Origin: Oscillospiraceae bacterium
GTDB taxonomy: Bacteria; Bacillota; Clostridia; Oscillospirales; Ruminococcaceae
Assembly: GCA_029007985.1 (NCBI GenBank)
Contig: JAQXIW010000031.1
Span: forward strand, 1 to 64,000
Direction of reading: 5' to 3'
Length of the DNA stretch: 64,000 nucleotides
Shown piece after piece: positions 8,926 through 17,145 of this stretch; the first letter of the stretch is position 1, and every line of letters begins with the position of its first letter. A program made the translations under genes and the position numbers. The notes under the pieces are model-generated. The model had not been told where the DNA came from and searched no databases. It saw nothing but the letters and a program-made list of their open reading frames with translations.

Positions 8926-9756
8926 ATGGCTTTTACTCGGAAAATACTGTCGGACGAAAAATACATTGACCGCGCCTGTGAAGTGGAAAAACGGGCAATG
9001 AACAAGGGACCTTATCTGCGCGACGCATGGAACTATTACAAAAACGGCGACGGCGCGCTGGTGGGCATATTCGACGGCGAATTGCTTGTCGGCATAGGCA
9101 GACTGTCTGTAATGCCGGATAAAATCGGCTGGCTGGAATGCCTGAGAGTCCACCCCGACTATCAGAGAAAAGGGTGCGGCAAATTGATTTACGAAAAATG
9201 GCTCGAAGTCGCAAAAGAATATGATTGCAGAGGTCTGGCGATGTTCACCTCCACAGACAATCGGGCTTCATCGGGTCTGCGGGAAAGATACGGCCTGTTT
9301 ACGACAAGTGAAAACATTGTATATCGGACAAAAGATTTTAAGGCGGATTACCGCGGCTCTTTTAGACAGGTGAACTGGGAAAGAGCTGTGGAATTGATTG
9401 TGCCGAAATTCGACGAATACGGCGGATATATGACAACAAACCGCACTTTTTACAGAATAAACGCGGAAAACGCAAAGTATTTCGCCGATATGGGTTTTGT
9501 GTTTGAGGACGAAGCAAACGGCGACTTTGCGGTATTGGGCTCAAGATTTCGGCACAGCAGCGGTCTGAACATTCTTATGGTGGGCGGCAATGCCGACAAC
9601 TGTATTCGGTTTTGCAAATCTATGGCCGGTCTGACAGGCGTTTCGGATTTAACCTGTACGGTCACAGCGGAAAATAAGCGGCTAAAAAATATATTGCTTG
9701 AAAACGGCTTTTCGGTGTCAAGCCCTGTATTTATCACAAAGGAAAGAATATTCTGA
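8926..9756 (+). CDS. GNAT-family N-acetyltransferase with a C-terminal extension
   Basis: The protein has 276 residues and starts after ATCGGAGG. Residues 1-125 form a GNAT domain, with the acetyl-CoA loop in RVHPDYQRKGCGKLIYE near residues 71-87. The C-terminal half is not obviously catalytic and may be a second, degenerate GNAT-like fold or a substrate domain. Targets of such enzymes include amines, antibiotics and protein N-termini; none can be chosen from sequence. It is a single gene with its own terminator. Confidence 0.85.
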   Translation: MAFTRKILSDEKYIDRACEVEKRAMNKGPYLRDAWNYYKNGDGALVGIFDGELLVGIGRLSVMPDKIGWLECLRVHPDYQRKGCGKLIYEKWLEVAKEYDCRGLAMFTSTDNRASSGLRERYGLFTTSENIVYRTKDFKADYRGSFRQVNWERAVELIVPKFDEYGGYMTTNRTFYRINAENAKYFADMGFVFEDEANGDFAVLGSRFRHSSGLNILMVGGNADNCIRFCKSMAGLTGVSDLTCTVTAENKRLKNILLENGFSVSSPVFITKERIF

Positions 9757-9761
9757 AATAA

Positions 9762-9792
9762 AAATCTCGGAGAGTATCTCCGAGATTTATCT
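9762..9792. terminator. Bidirectional intrinsic terminator
   Basis: AAATCTCGGAGA-gta-TCTCCGAGATTT is a 12-bp perfect stem between convergent genes. Confidence 0.85.
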
Positions 9793-9812
9793 TTATATTT
9801 TGATTTTCGGCA

Positions 9813-10943
9813 TTATTTTTTTGTCAGGTTTACGCTTCTCAAATAGGCCTGTCTGCTGATTTCGTATGAGCAACGCCGAATGTTTTCATAGTAGTCGTCC
9901 TCTAACTTTTCGCCGCAGAGAGATTTGCTTACCCCGTCTTTTACGGTTTTTGACACATCGCTGAGATAATATTCAATACCTCTTTCCAAAATGCCACCTT
10001 TTGTAGCGGCGTTTTTTGTGTCCTGCCGCAGTTGCCGTCTGCTCTCGTGCCGAATCGGGAATACATTGAGCGCAAATGAGCACATATCCGTATGCCGAGC
10101 CTCGTCAAACGACACCCTGTCGGCATTTTCCGTCGTAAACTTTCTTATTCCCTGAAACCACGCGCTCATAAAAGGAGCGAAAAAATCTCTGAGATTTTCC
10201 GGGATTTTGCTGTCGTCACCGGCCTCGCTGAGTACCGGCATTTGCGGCAAAATTTTGTGCTGTGCGTTTATCATTGCATTGCCTATATCGTTTATCTCGA
10301 CATCAAAGCCGTTTTGGGCGCAGACATCGGCTATATCGTATGAGACTTCATAGCACACATGAGATGTGATTTTACCGGTGAGCAGTACCAGAGAATCCCT
10401 GTCGTTTATCTGTACGGTAAAGCCGTACGGAGCAAGGAATTTTTTTAGTATTTGCTTTCTTTCTTCGCTCCAATTATCCGCCCGATAGGACGCATAGTTA
10501 ATGCCCACCGGTGACATATCGTAACCGCAGACTTTGTCCATAATGTTCGGCAGTATTTTGACAACATTTGAGTCTGAGCCCAAATCGTTGTAAATGCTAA
10601 CTGCCGACGGCGACGGTATAAAACTGTACAAGTCCGGCAAGACGCCGTTTTCATTTCTTATTTTTTCATAATACGGCTTCAAGTCGCTGTCGACTATGCC
10701 CTGTGCCGCCTCCGGCGAACAGCATAGCACAATTATTGTAGGTTTTTGGCGGCAGAGTACACCGTAAGTACCCCCGACCGATACGGGAAACCCCAGCTGC
10801 TCTGCCCTTTTTTCGACATCTGTGTCGGTGCCCTTTATACCGTGCACCGATGTGTGTAAATCCAAATTTTCACACACCGCCCTCATGCCGTTTCGCATAT
10901 ATTCACATATAAAACCTGTGCCGATTACTGTAATTTTTTCCAT
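9813..10943 (-). CDS. NAD(P)-binding protein resembling pyrroline-5-carboxylate reductase
   Basis: The protein has 376 residues and starts after AGGAGTATTT. It opens with a beta-strand and the dinucleotide-binding turn VIGTGFICEYM. The sequence IIVLCCSPEAAQGI at about 71-84 resembles the cofactor-domain segment of ProC-type reductases. At 376 residues it is about 100 longer than ordinary ProC, with an added C-terminal helical part rich in charged residues. It may reduce an imine or act on a related substrate; proline synthesis itself is not established. It is the distal neighbour of the ECF S-component gene but separated from it by a terminator. Confidence 0.5.
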   Translation of the reverse strand: MEKITVIGTGFICEYMRNGMRAVCENLDLHTSVHGIKGTDTDVEKRAEQLGFPVSVGGTYGVLCRQKPTIIVLCCSPEAAQGIVDSDLKPYYEKIRNENGVLPDLYSFIPSPSAVSIYNDLGSDSNVVKILPNIMDKVCGYDMSPVGINYASYRADNWSEERKQILKKFLAPYGFTVQINDRDSLVLLTGKITSHVCYEVSYDIADVCAQNGFDVEINDIGNAMINAQHKILPQMPVLSEAGDDSKIPENLRDFFAPFMSAWFQGIRKFTTENADRVSFDEARHTDMCSFALNVFPIRHESRRQLRQDTKNAATKGGILERGIEYYLSDVSKTVKDGVSKSLCGEKLEDDYYENIRRCSYEISRQAYLRSVNLTKK

Positions 10944-10967
10944 AAATACTCCTATGCAAAAATGACA

Positions 10968-10991
10968 CGCCGTTATGGGCGTGCCATATTG
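10968..10991 (-). terminator. Intrinsic terminator after the ECF S-component gene
   Basis: On the reverse strand GGCACGCC-cataa-CGGCGTGTC forms a stem followed by ATTTTT. Confidence 0.75.
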
Positions 10992-11001
10992 ATGTCAATT
11001 A

Positions 11002-11571
11002 TTACTTTGTCTCTTTCTGAAAGAGGTTTGCTCTTTTCAGCGCCGGTGCGATAAGTGTATAGAGCGCAACGGATACCAAAACGGCGATAACCGCATTGAT
11101 GAACGATGTGATAGCTTTTGTCATAAGCACTGTCTTGATTGCGTCCGGGGCAGAGCCGAGAGCAACCTGTTGAAGATATGACTTGCCGAGGTAAAGAACA
11201 TAGTATGAAAGAGCGCCGAGAATAGCCGCAACTATATTTTTTCCGGTTGTTCTGTTTTTGCCCAGGTTTGCAACAACGCCGCATACACAACCCATGATGA
11301 ACTTGTTGATAAAGCTGATCCAGAATTCAGGGGCCCAAAGCGGGTCTGTAAGGTCAACGATGGCTGTGCCTATGCCGGCAGCCAAACCGCCCGGAACGCC
11401 TCCGAAAAGCAAGCCCGCCAAAAGACACATGGAATTGCCCAGGTGAATCTGAGTTTTGCCGCCTACGCCGACAGGAATAGGAATTGCAAAGAATTTCGTT
11501 GTCACAAATACAAGTGCAGACATCAAACCGATAGCTGCGAGAAGCTGAGGTGTGAATTTAGTTTTCTTCAT
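11002..11571 (-). CDS. ECF transporter S-component (vitamin-binding membrane subunit)
   Basis: This 189-residue protein has about six hydrophobic helices. The N-terminal AAIGLMSALVFVTTKFF and the following IHLGNSMCLLAGLLFGGVPG segment resemble S-components of energy-coupling factor importers. These bind a vitamin and dock on a shared energizing module (EcfA, EcfA', EcfT). No energizing genes are in this window, so it would use a module encoded elsewhere, as group II systems do. No riboswitch is visible upstream, so the vitamin is unknown. The start follows GGAGAAAAT. Confidence 0.75.
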   Translation of the reverse strand: MKKTKFTPQLLAAIGLMSALVFVTTKFFAIPIPVGVGGKTQIHLGNSMCLLAGLLFGGVPGGLAAGIGTAIVDLTDPLWAPEFWISFINKFIMGCVCGVVANLGKNRTTGKNIVAAILGALSYYVLYLGKSYLQQVALGSAPDAIKTVLMTKAITSFINAVIAVLVSVALYTLIAPALKRANLFQKETK

Positions 11572-11726
11572 TTTTATTTTCTCCGTACATTACATTTACT
11601 TTGTATCTTCATTATATCACCGTTACCGAATTTTTAGTTAACTGAATATTAATTATGAAAAATTAAGAAAAAATTTTGTTCATAATTTATTCATAATTTT
11701 GCTCGGCGATATAATTTATACATAAA

Positions 11727-11762
11727 ACGGCGGGCCGCCGCATTTGCAACAGCCCGCTGTGT
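11727..11762 (-). terminator. Intrinsic terminator after hsp20
   Basis: On the reverse strand AGCGGGC pairs with GCCCGCC around a loop containing a second GC hairpin; TTTTAT follows. Confidence 0.6.
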
Positions 11763-11770
11763 ACAGCCGA

Positions 11771-12202
11771 TTATTCAATGGCAATATATTTGGATTCTAT
11801 CTGCTTTGGCTTTTCTTTCTTCGGTACAGACAGCGTCAAAACACCGTCTTCGTATTTTGCCTTGATGTCCTCACGCGTAATGTTGTCGCCTACATAGAAG
11901 CTTCTCTGCATTGTGCCGTAGTATTTTTCCTGTCTGATGAGCTTGCCTTCTTTGTTTTCATCTTCCTTGTTGAAACCCTTTGCGGCGGAAATCGTAAGAT
12001 AGCCGTTTTCAAGGCCCACTTTGATTTCGTCCTTCTTAAAGCCCGGCAGGTCAATCTCTACATCATAGCGGTCGTCGTGTTCCTTTATATCGGTGAGCAT
12101 TTCTCTGTTGGCGTGCTTACCGTAAAGTCTTTTGTCAATGTCATTAAAATCGTTAAAGAAATCGTCGAAAATAGAGTCTGTAAAAATTCTTGGTGCTAAC
12201 AT
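11771..12202 (-). CDS. Small heat shock protein, Hsp20/alpha-crystallin family
   Basis: The protein has 143 residues, typical for bacterial Hsp20. Members are ATP-independent holdases that form oligomers and keep unfolding proteins soluble. After a short N-terminal arm (PRIFTDSIFDDFFNDF), the alpha-crystallin domain runs from about residue 40 to 130. It contains the signature VEIDLPGFKKDEIKV, the strand region YLTISAAK, and the terminal GVLTLSVPKKE. The arm ends near an IESKYIAIE tail. A sigma-A promoter with an overlapping CIRCE-like repeat lies about 90-140 bp upstream, which fits HrcA-type heat-shock control. Confidence 0.95.
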   Translation of the reverse strand: MLAPRIFTDSIFDDFFNDFNDIDKRLYGKHANREMLTDIKEHDDRYDVEIDLPGFKKDEIKVGLENGYLTISAAKGFNKEDENKEGKLIRQEKYYGTMQRSFYVGDNITREDIKAKYEDGVLTLSVPKKEKPKQIESKYIAIE

Positions 12203-12298
12203 AGTCTAAACCCCCTTTTAATTCATTATGTGTAATGAACTATGTATTCCAAGCGGAAAGGTTAAGCTGTTTGCTTTATCTTTTCTCTTTACGACCAC

Positions 12299-12341
12299 AT
12301 TATACAACCAATAATTAGCAACGTCAATAGTGGATTGCTAA
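12299..12341 (-). promoter_or_regulatory. hsp20 promoter overlapped by a CIRCE-like inverted repeat
   Basis: On the reverse strand the -35 TTGACG (12322-12327) and -10 TATAAT (12299-12304) are separated by 17 bp. Overlapping the -35 is a 9-9-9 repeat at 12315-12341. One arm, GATTGCTAA, differs from the CIRCE arm GAGTGCTAA at one base; the other, TTAGCAACG, keeps TTAGCA. The outer arms pair over 11 bp (ATAATTAGCAA/TTGCTAATTAT). Spacing equals that of the HrcA operator. Confidence 0.6.
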
Positions 12342-12454
12342 TTATCACATTACTTTCACAGTTGTATCCCTATTCAATTAGCAGTTACCTATATTTAACT
12401 GATAATATACTGTTTTGACATAATAGATATTGACTATTTACAAATATTTGTCTT

Positions 12455-13405
12455 TTACGAATTATTAACTATGTTTTTAGGATTTCCGCTCATAAAGCCG
12501 TCTATGTTGTCTTTCAAAATCGACAACAGTCTCTGTCTTGTTTCAAGACCTTTCCAGCCCATGTGCGGCGTGAGAATGACATTTTCAAGGCTGAAAAGCT
12601 CGTTGTCCTCCGCCGGCGGCTCTGTTTCGAGTACGTCTAAACCGGCTCCTGCAATGACATTGCTTTTCAGGGCTTTAATCACGGCTTTTTCGTCGACGAG
12701 CGCGCCTCTCGAGGTGTTAATTAAAAATGCGGTCGGCTTCATTTTTGCCAAGGTCTCTTCATTTATAATATGGTATGTGTCCTTTGTCAGCGGGCAATGC
12801 AGAGAGACAAAATCGCTCTCTTTCAGCAATGTCTCCAGCGGTACATATTTCACATACTCTGTATCCTGTCTCGGCGTTCTGGTGTAGGCGAGTATTTTCA
12901 TATCAAGGCCCAGCGCCGCTTTAATCACGGCGTTACCGATGTGCCCGGCGCCTATTACACCGAGAGTTTTGCCGTTCACCTCAATGTGCGGTACTTTCAG
13001 ATATTGTGTAAAATTCGACCTATCCCCTTTTTTAAGCATTCCTATCTGTGTTTGCATCGTCGAGGAGAGATTGAGAATCAGCATCATTGCCGTTGCGGCG
13101 ACTCTTTCGGATGAATAAGACGGCACATTGCACACCGCTATACCCCTTTCTCTTGCGGCGGCAATGTCGATATTATTGTAGCCTGTGCCGGCCTCCGCAA
13201 TGAGCTTTACGCATTTCGGGAATTTCCTTATTGTGTCTGCGCCGACCGGCATCTCCTTTGTCACAACTACGTCGGCGCCCTGTATTCTGTCAATAATATC
13301 TTCTTCCAGGGTGTCGTCGTATACCGTTACCTCGTCCCCCAAAACAGAATAGTCCAAAGACGAGTCGTAATTCATTTTGAATCCGTTACATACTACTACT
13401 TTCAT
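12455..13405 (-). CDS. D-2-hydroxyacid dehydrogenase
   Basis: The protein has 316 residues. These cytoplasmic enzymes interconvert 2-keto acids and D-2-hydroxy acids with NAD(H). The cofactor fold is seen as LGVIGAGHIGNAVIKAALGL near residues 147-166. The catalytic arginine lies in INTSRGALVDE, the glutamate in DVLETEPPAED and the histidine in LTPHMGW, all in the expected order. The gene starts one base after the stop of an alpha/beta hydrolase, so the two form an operon. The substrate (for example D-lactate, glycerate or a keto acid) cannot be fixed from sequence. Confidence 0.92.
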   Translation of the reverse strand: MKVVVCNGFKMNYDSSLDYSVLGDEVTVYDDTLEEDIIDRIQGADVVVTKEMPVGADTIRKFPKCVKLIAEAGTGYNNIDIAAARERGIAVCNVPSYSSERVAATAMMLILNLSSTMQTQIGMLKKGDRSNFTQYLKVPHIEVNGKTLGVIGAGHIGNAVIKAALGLDMKILAYTRTPRQDTEYVKYVPLETLLKESDFVSLHCPLTKDTYHIINEETLAKMKPTAFLINTSRGALVDEKAVIKALKSNVIAGAGLDVLETEPPAEDNELFSLENVILTPHMGWKGLETRQRLLSILKDNIDGFMSGNPKNIVNNS

Positions 13406-13406
13406 A

Positions 13407-14156
13407 TTATATCAATTCCTTCAAAAATTCTGTAAAACATTCGGCGGCGCTCTTTATATCATCGCCCTCAAAACCGTGTTCTCTGCCCGGGAAAACCGTC
13501 AAAAGCGCGTTGTCAAATATTTCTACCGCCTTTTTTGAATACTCAATCGGTACGACCGAGTCGGCGTCGCCGTGGATAATATAGACCGGGTTTTTGAATT
13601 GTTCAATCATAGACCACACATCTATATCGTACAAGTCCCTGTAATATTTTGCCCCCACATCCATTCGGGATGTTTTGCACACCCGAGGTATTGAGTTTTT
13701 GTCCGGGTACAGTCTTTTTGCCATATCCGGCATGGAATAGCCCGGGTAAAGCAGCATTAAACCCCTGAAAGCCTCCGGGCTTTCGCACGCCGCCATTGTC
13801 GCCACCATACCGCCCATGCTCTCGCCGAGCAAAAATACCTTTTCACCGTCGACAAAGTCCAGGTCTTTACAATATTCCAATACGGCTTTTGTGTCCTCCG
13901 CTTCGGACACCACCGATAAATCCAAAGACGAACCGCTTGAACGCCTTTCCTCCTGTGAGCCGCCGCAAAAATCAAAAATTGCCGCAACACAGCCGGCATC
14001 GCAAAACTTACCTGCATATTCCTGCATCCATTCATACTTTGAGCCGAAACCGTGACAGCACACAACCAACGGAAATTTCTTTTCGCTTATTTCGGGGATA
14101 TAAAGCAAGCCTTTTATCACTTTGCCGCCGTATTCCACCGTCATTTCGTTTACCAT
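13407..14156 (-). CDS. Alpha/beta hydrolase (dienelactone hydrolase/cephalosporin-acylase-like)
   Basis: The protein has 249 residues. The oxyanion strand is VVCCHGFGSK (31-40), the nucleophile is S113 in GESMGG, the acid is in HGDADSVV and the base is in GREHGFEG. It is a paralogue of the hydrolase at 46555-47313: both carry a DF-x-GG motif and a SEAED or TEAED motif at matching spacing. The start follows AGAGGTGC. It leads an operon with a hydroxyacid dehydrogenase one base downstream, so it may release the acid that the dehydrogenase uses; this is inference. Confidence 0.85.
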   Translation of the reverse strand: MVNEMTVEYGGKVIKGLLYIPEISEKKFPLVVCCHGFGSKYEWMQEYAGKFCDAGCVAAIFDFCGGSQEERRSSGSSLDLSVVSEAEDTKAVLEYCKDLDFVDGEKVFLLGESMGGMVATMAACESPEAFRGLMLLYPGYSMPDMAKRLYPDKNSIPRVCKTSRMDVGAKYYRDLYDIDVWSMIEQFKNPVYIIHGDADSVVPIEYSKKAVEIFDNALLTVFPGREHGFEGDDIKSAAECFTEFLKELI

Positions 14157-14219
14157 ATATGCACCTCTATTATATTTACTGTAAATATACTATCAAATAC
14201 ACCCGAAATTGTAAACAAA

Positions 14220-14246
14220 AATCCCCGCCGTTTAAGCGGGGATTTA
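14220..14246 (-). terminator. Intrinsic terminator after the DUF4349 gene
   Basis: AATCCCCGC-cgttta-AGCGGGGATT lies just past the DUF4349 stop codon with T/A-rich flanks on both strands. Confidence 0.75.
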
Positions 14247-14255
14247 TGCGGTTAT

Positions 14256-15308
14256 TTATTGTTTGCCGCGTCTTTTCTTTGCAAATTTATATACGGTATA
14301 AACCGCGGCGGCGATAATTGCCAGTACAAAGCCGTATTCGGCAATGTAGAGCACGATGCCCTCGGCCATATCCGCCACATGATTTAAGCCGTCTGCGAAT
14401 GCGGCAGAGAGCTTTTCAAAAAATGAAGGCTCGGTGTAGGTGACGGATTTGTCTGTGTCTACGGTGATAACAACTGTGCAGTAGCTGACTTTGTTGTCGT
14501 ATGTGCGGATAATGCTCTCATAGTATTCTATGTCCGCCTGAACATCCGCGAGCTTGTCCTCTATCTGAATTATATCCCGCATAGTGTCGGCTTTTTCCAA
14601 CAGCTGCGTCAGTCTGTCTCTTTCGCTTGTTTTGGAATTGAGCCTGGACTCGTAGTCTTTATAGACATTTGTAATGTCCTCGCTCTTTTCGCTGAGATAT
14701 GTCACTTTACCGTAATTCGGCATGCCGTCCAAAAATGCCCTGTAAGCCCCGGCCGGCACTCTGGCGGTTATTTCCGTGTGTGAAGAATAAGTATATGAAT
14801 TTTGACTGAGATTTTCGATATATCCGCCCGTCTCCGAGACCTGCCGTTTTATCCGAGAAATTGTGTCGGCATAGTCTTCGCTCTTTACATTGAGATGTAA
14901 ATCGGCGGTGTATATGATTTTTTTGTCCTCCTGCGGCTCGACGAGCAGCTTATCTGACGGCGTGCCTGCCTTGTCGCTAACCGTTCCGCCGTCCGTAACC
15001 GAATAGCCGTTTTCAGTTTCCGCGGCTGTATCCATTTTGCCAAAGGACATATAGTCAAAATCAATTGATGTTAATGTCTCCGCCGAATCCGCCGATTTCA
15101 TGCCGCCGCCGGACAGAAACTTAGGCACCCGCGTCAGCACTATTGCCGCGACGGCAATGCTTGCGGCTACGGACAGATACTTTTTGAGTCCCGGATATTT
15201 TATCGTTTTTACTTTCGGCTCTTGTGCGTTTCCGATATTGTCGACTATGCGATTTTTCATATCCCTGTCCACATTAAGCCTGTCCATTATTTCATTGTAT
15301 TTACTCAA
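14256..15308 (-). CDS. DUF4349 membrane protein, probable anti-sigma partner
   Basis: The protein has 350 residues. A short cytoplasmic part (1-45) with DIGNAQEPKVK-type charged sequence precedes helix 1 (about 46-64). The extracytoplasmic DUF4349 domain runs from KKIIYTADLHLNV (about 125) through paired coiled-coil helices (SERDRLTQLLEKA, IEDKLADVQADIEYYES), and a second helix lies near the C-terminus (about 320-342). It starts with TTG inside the stop region of the sigma gene, with GGAGGAG in front. The 8-base overlap implies translational coupling. This layout fits a membrane sensor that binds the ECF sigma factor, though no ZAS zinc motif is seen. Confidence 0.8.
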   Translation of the reverse strand: MSKYNEIMDRLNVDRDMKNRIVDNIGNAQEPKVKTIKYPGLKKYLSVAASIAVAAIVLTRVPKFLSGGGMKSADSAETLTSIDFDYMSFGKMDTAAETENGYSVTDGGTVSDKAGTPSDKLLVEPQEDKKIIYTADLHLNVKSEDYADTISRIKRQVSETGGYIENLSQNSYTYSSHTEITARVPAGAYRAFLDGMPNYGKVTYLSEKSEDITNVYKDYESRLNSKTSERDRLTQLLEKADTMRDIIQIEDKLADVQADIEYYESIIRTYDNKVSYCTVVITVDTDKSVTYTEPSFFEKLSAAFADGLNHVADMAEGIVLYIAEYGFVLAIIAAAVYTVYKFAKKRRGKQ

Positions 15309-15897
15309 AATCGTACTCCTCCTTTAATATCCGTTTCAGCTTTTCCCTTGCTCTTTTCAAATCCGAACGCACCGAGCTCTCATTCCTCGACAGGATTTTT
15401 GCCACTTCCTTTGTTGAATAGCCCTCATAATAGTACAGGTGGACAACCGCCCTGTAATTAGGCGAAAGACTTTTTACGGCCTCCCAGACAAACGACAGGT
15501 CGTGTCTGTTCTCCCCCACCAAACTCTCGTTCAGCTCATCGGCCTCTCGGTATTTGTTGTACTCTATTTTATTTTTTGAAAGGTTGGCACATACTCTCAA
15601 CAGCCATGCCTTTTCGTGCCGAGCCGATTCAAAAACCGGGGCGGACCGAATGTATTTTATCATTGTGTCCTGTAAAATATCCTCGGCGTCGGATATATTG
15701 TGCAGGTAGGAATACGCCATTCTCAAAACGGAATTGCCGTATCTGTCCATGGCGTTTTCCGCCCTGTATCTTTTATCGCTTGCCGCCGAATCCGTTTTCT
15801 CTTTTTTTAATTCGTTTATCGCCGATTCGGCAAAATATTGTATTCTGTTTATAAAGTGAATAATTGTCAGCCTTTCAAGCCGCATCGATTTGTTCAT
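15301..15897 (-). CDS. ECF-type RNA polymerase sigma factor
   Basis: The protein has 198 residues. Region 2 is seen in MAYSYLHNISDAEDILQDTM and the region 2.4 part HEKAWLLRVCANLSKN. Region 4 carries LSPNYRAVVHLYYYEGYSTK followed by the helix-turn-helix EVAKILSRNESSVRSDLKRA. About 45 extra residues precede region 2. ECF factors direct RNA polymerase to stress promoters and are usually held by a co-transcribed membrane anti-sigma factor, which the overlapping DUF4349 gene could be. The start at 15897 follows AAAGGTGA; a later start near residue 50 is possible. Confidence 0.88.
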   Translation of the reverse strand: MNKSMRLERLTIIHFINRIQYFAESAINELKKEKTDSAASDKRYRAENAMDRYGNSVLRMAYSYLHNISDAEDILQDTMIKYIRSAPVFESARHEKAWLLRVCANLSKNKIEYNKYREADELNESLVGENRHDLSFVWEAVKSLSPNYRAVVHLYYYEGYSTKEVAKILSRNESSVRSDLKRAREKLKRILKEEYDFE

Positions 15898-16110
15898 ATT
15901 TCACCTTTTTATTCTTTTGTACCGGTATTTCAGTCTAAAACTGTGATTTTGCTTTCTGTCTTATATACAGATAAAAGATAATATTTGTTGCAATTTCTTA
16001 CTAAATTATATCATATTGCTATCTAAATACAACGAAAATGCATTTTTGAAAGAGAAATAATTATACTATAAGTAATATATAAATCTATTATTTCAAAAAG
16101 TATATAAAAT

Positions 16111-16136
16111 AACCGCCTTTTCGGGCGGTTAAGTTA
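16111..16136 (-). terminator. Intrinsic terminator after the first MscS gene
   Basis: AACCGCC-ttttc-GGGCGGTT lies directly after the MscS stop codon, with A/T flanks. Confidence 0.75.
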
Positions 16137-16964
16137 TTATTTATCGGAAGAAAGATGCACATCGAGCTGATTGTACGGTATTGTAATACCCGCCTCGTCA
16201 AAGGCTTTTTTCATCTGTTCCAGCATATCAAAGTACACATCCCAATAGTCAGCATTGTTTACCCATGCTCTGAGCGTGAAAACCAACGCCGACGCGTCCT
16301 GTTTTGTCATTCTGGCGAACGGCAGAGGGTCTTTGAGAACTTTGTCATGGGCAAGTGCGGTTTTGAGAATTGTGTTTTTCACTTTTTCGATATCGCTGTC
16401 GTAGCCGACGGAAAAATCAATGTCTACTCTTCTGTTTCCGCTTGTGGAATAGTTTGTAATTTTGCCGCTTGTGACATTGCTGTTAGGTATTAAAATAACC
16501 TTTGCGTCAGCGGTGTTGATGTGGGTATGGAAAAGGCTTATCTTTGTCACGGTGCCTGTTGCGCCGCCGGCCTCGACGAAATCCCCGGATTTGAACGGTT
16601 TGAGAACATAAATCATAATGCCGCTGGCGACATTGCTCATTGTGCCCTGTAAGGCAAGACCTACCGTAACGCCCAAAGAGGTAAGCAAGGCAATAATAGA
16701 GCTGGTCTCAATGCCCAAAATGCTGGTCATTGTGATGATTAGAACAGACCACAGGGCAGCCTTGACCGTTGTTAAGGTAATCGACTTTACATTGTCGTCG
16801 GTCTTATTCAGTAATTTTGAGTTTTTAAGTTTTTTGTTTACATAGGAAATAATTTTGCTGCCGATGAGGTATGCCAAAATACAGCCTACGATTTTATATC
16901 CGAAGTTCACGAGCAGCTCATAAATTGTGCCCATGACCTGTGCAAAAAGTGTTTCGTTATTCAT
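16137..16964 (-). CDS. MscS-family mechanosensitive ion channel
   Basis: The protein has 275 residues. Three hydrophobic helices cover about residues 15-105. The third has the glycine/alanine-rich pore pattern LLTSLGVTVGLALQGTMSNVASGIMIYV. The beta domain follows with GDFVEAGGATGTVTKIS and the conserved LIPNSNVTSGKITNYS. MscS channels open under membrane tension and protect cells from osmotic down-shock. The start follows AAAGGGAAAAT. A second MscS gene of different length lies just upstream on the same strand, separated by a terminator. Confidence 0.92.
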   Translation of the reverse strand: MNNETLFAQVMGTIYELLVNFGYKIVGCILAYLIGSKIISYVNKKLKNSKLLNKTDDNVKSITLTTVKAALWSVLIITMTSILGIETSSIIALLTSLGVTVGLALQGTMSNVASGIMIYVLKPFKSGDFVEAGGATGTVTKISLFHTHINTADAKVILIPNSNVTSGKITNYSTSGNRRVDIDFSVGYDSDIEKVKNTILKTALAHDKVLKDPLPFARMTKQDASALVFTLRAWVNNADYWDVYFDMLEQMKKAFDEAGITIPYNQLDVHLSSDK

Positions 16965-17104
16965 ATTTTCCCTTTCTTAAATTACAATAATTAACGAATA
17001 TTATATCACATAAATTCATATAAAAAAATAATCAATTTGATTTATTTTGTGAAATCCAAAATATCTTTCGTCCGTTATCTCCCGACACGTTATATAAAGC
17101 ATAA

Positions 17105-17138
17105 AAAGGCTCTGACCTTTGCGGTCAGAGCCCTTTGT
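17105..17138 (-). terminator. Intrinsic terminator after the second MscS gene
   Basis: GGCTCTGACC-tttgc-GGTCAGAGCC is a perfect 10-bp stem. Its reverse-strand tail (TTTTTATG) serves the MscS gene. Confidence 0.85.
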
Positions 17139-17145
17139 TTAAGTA

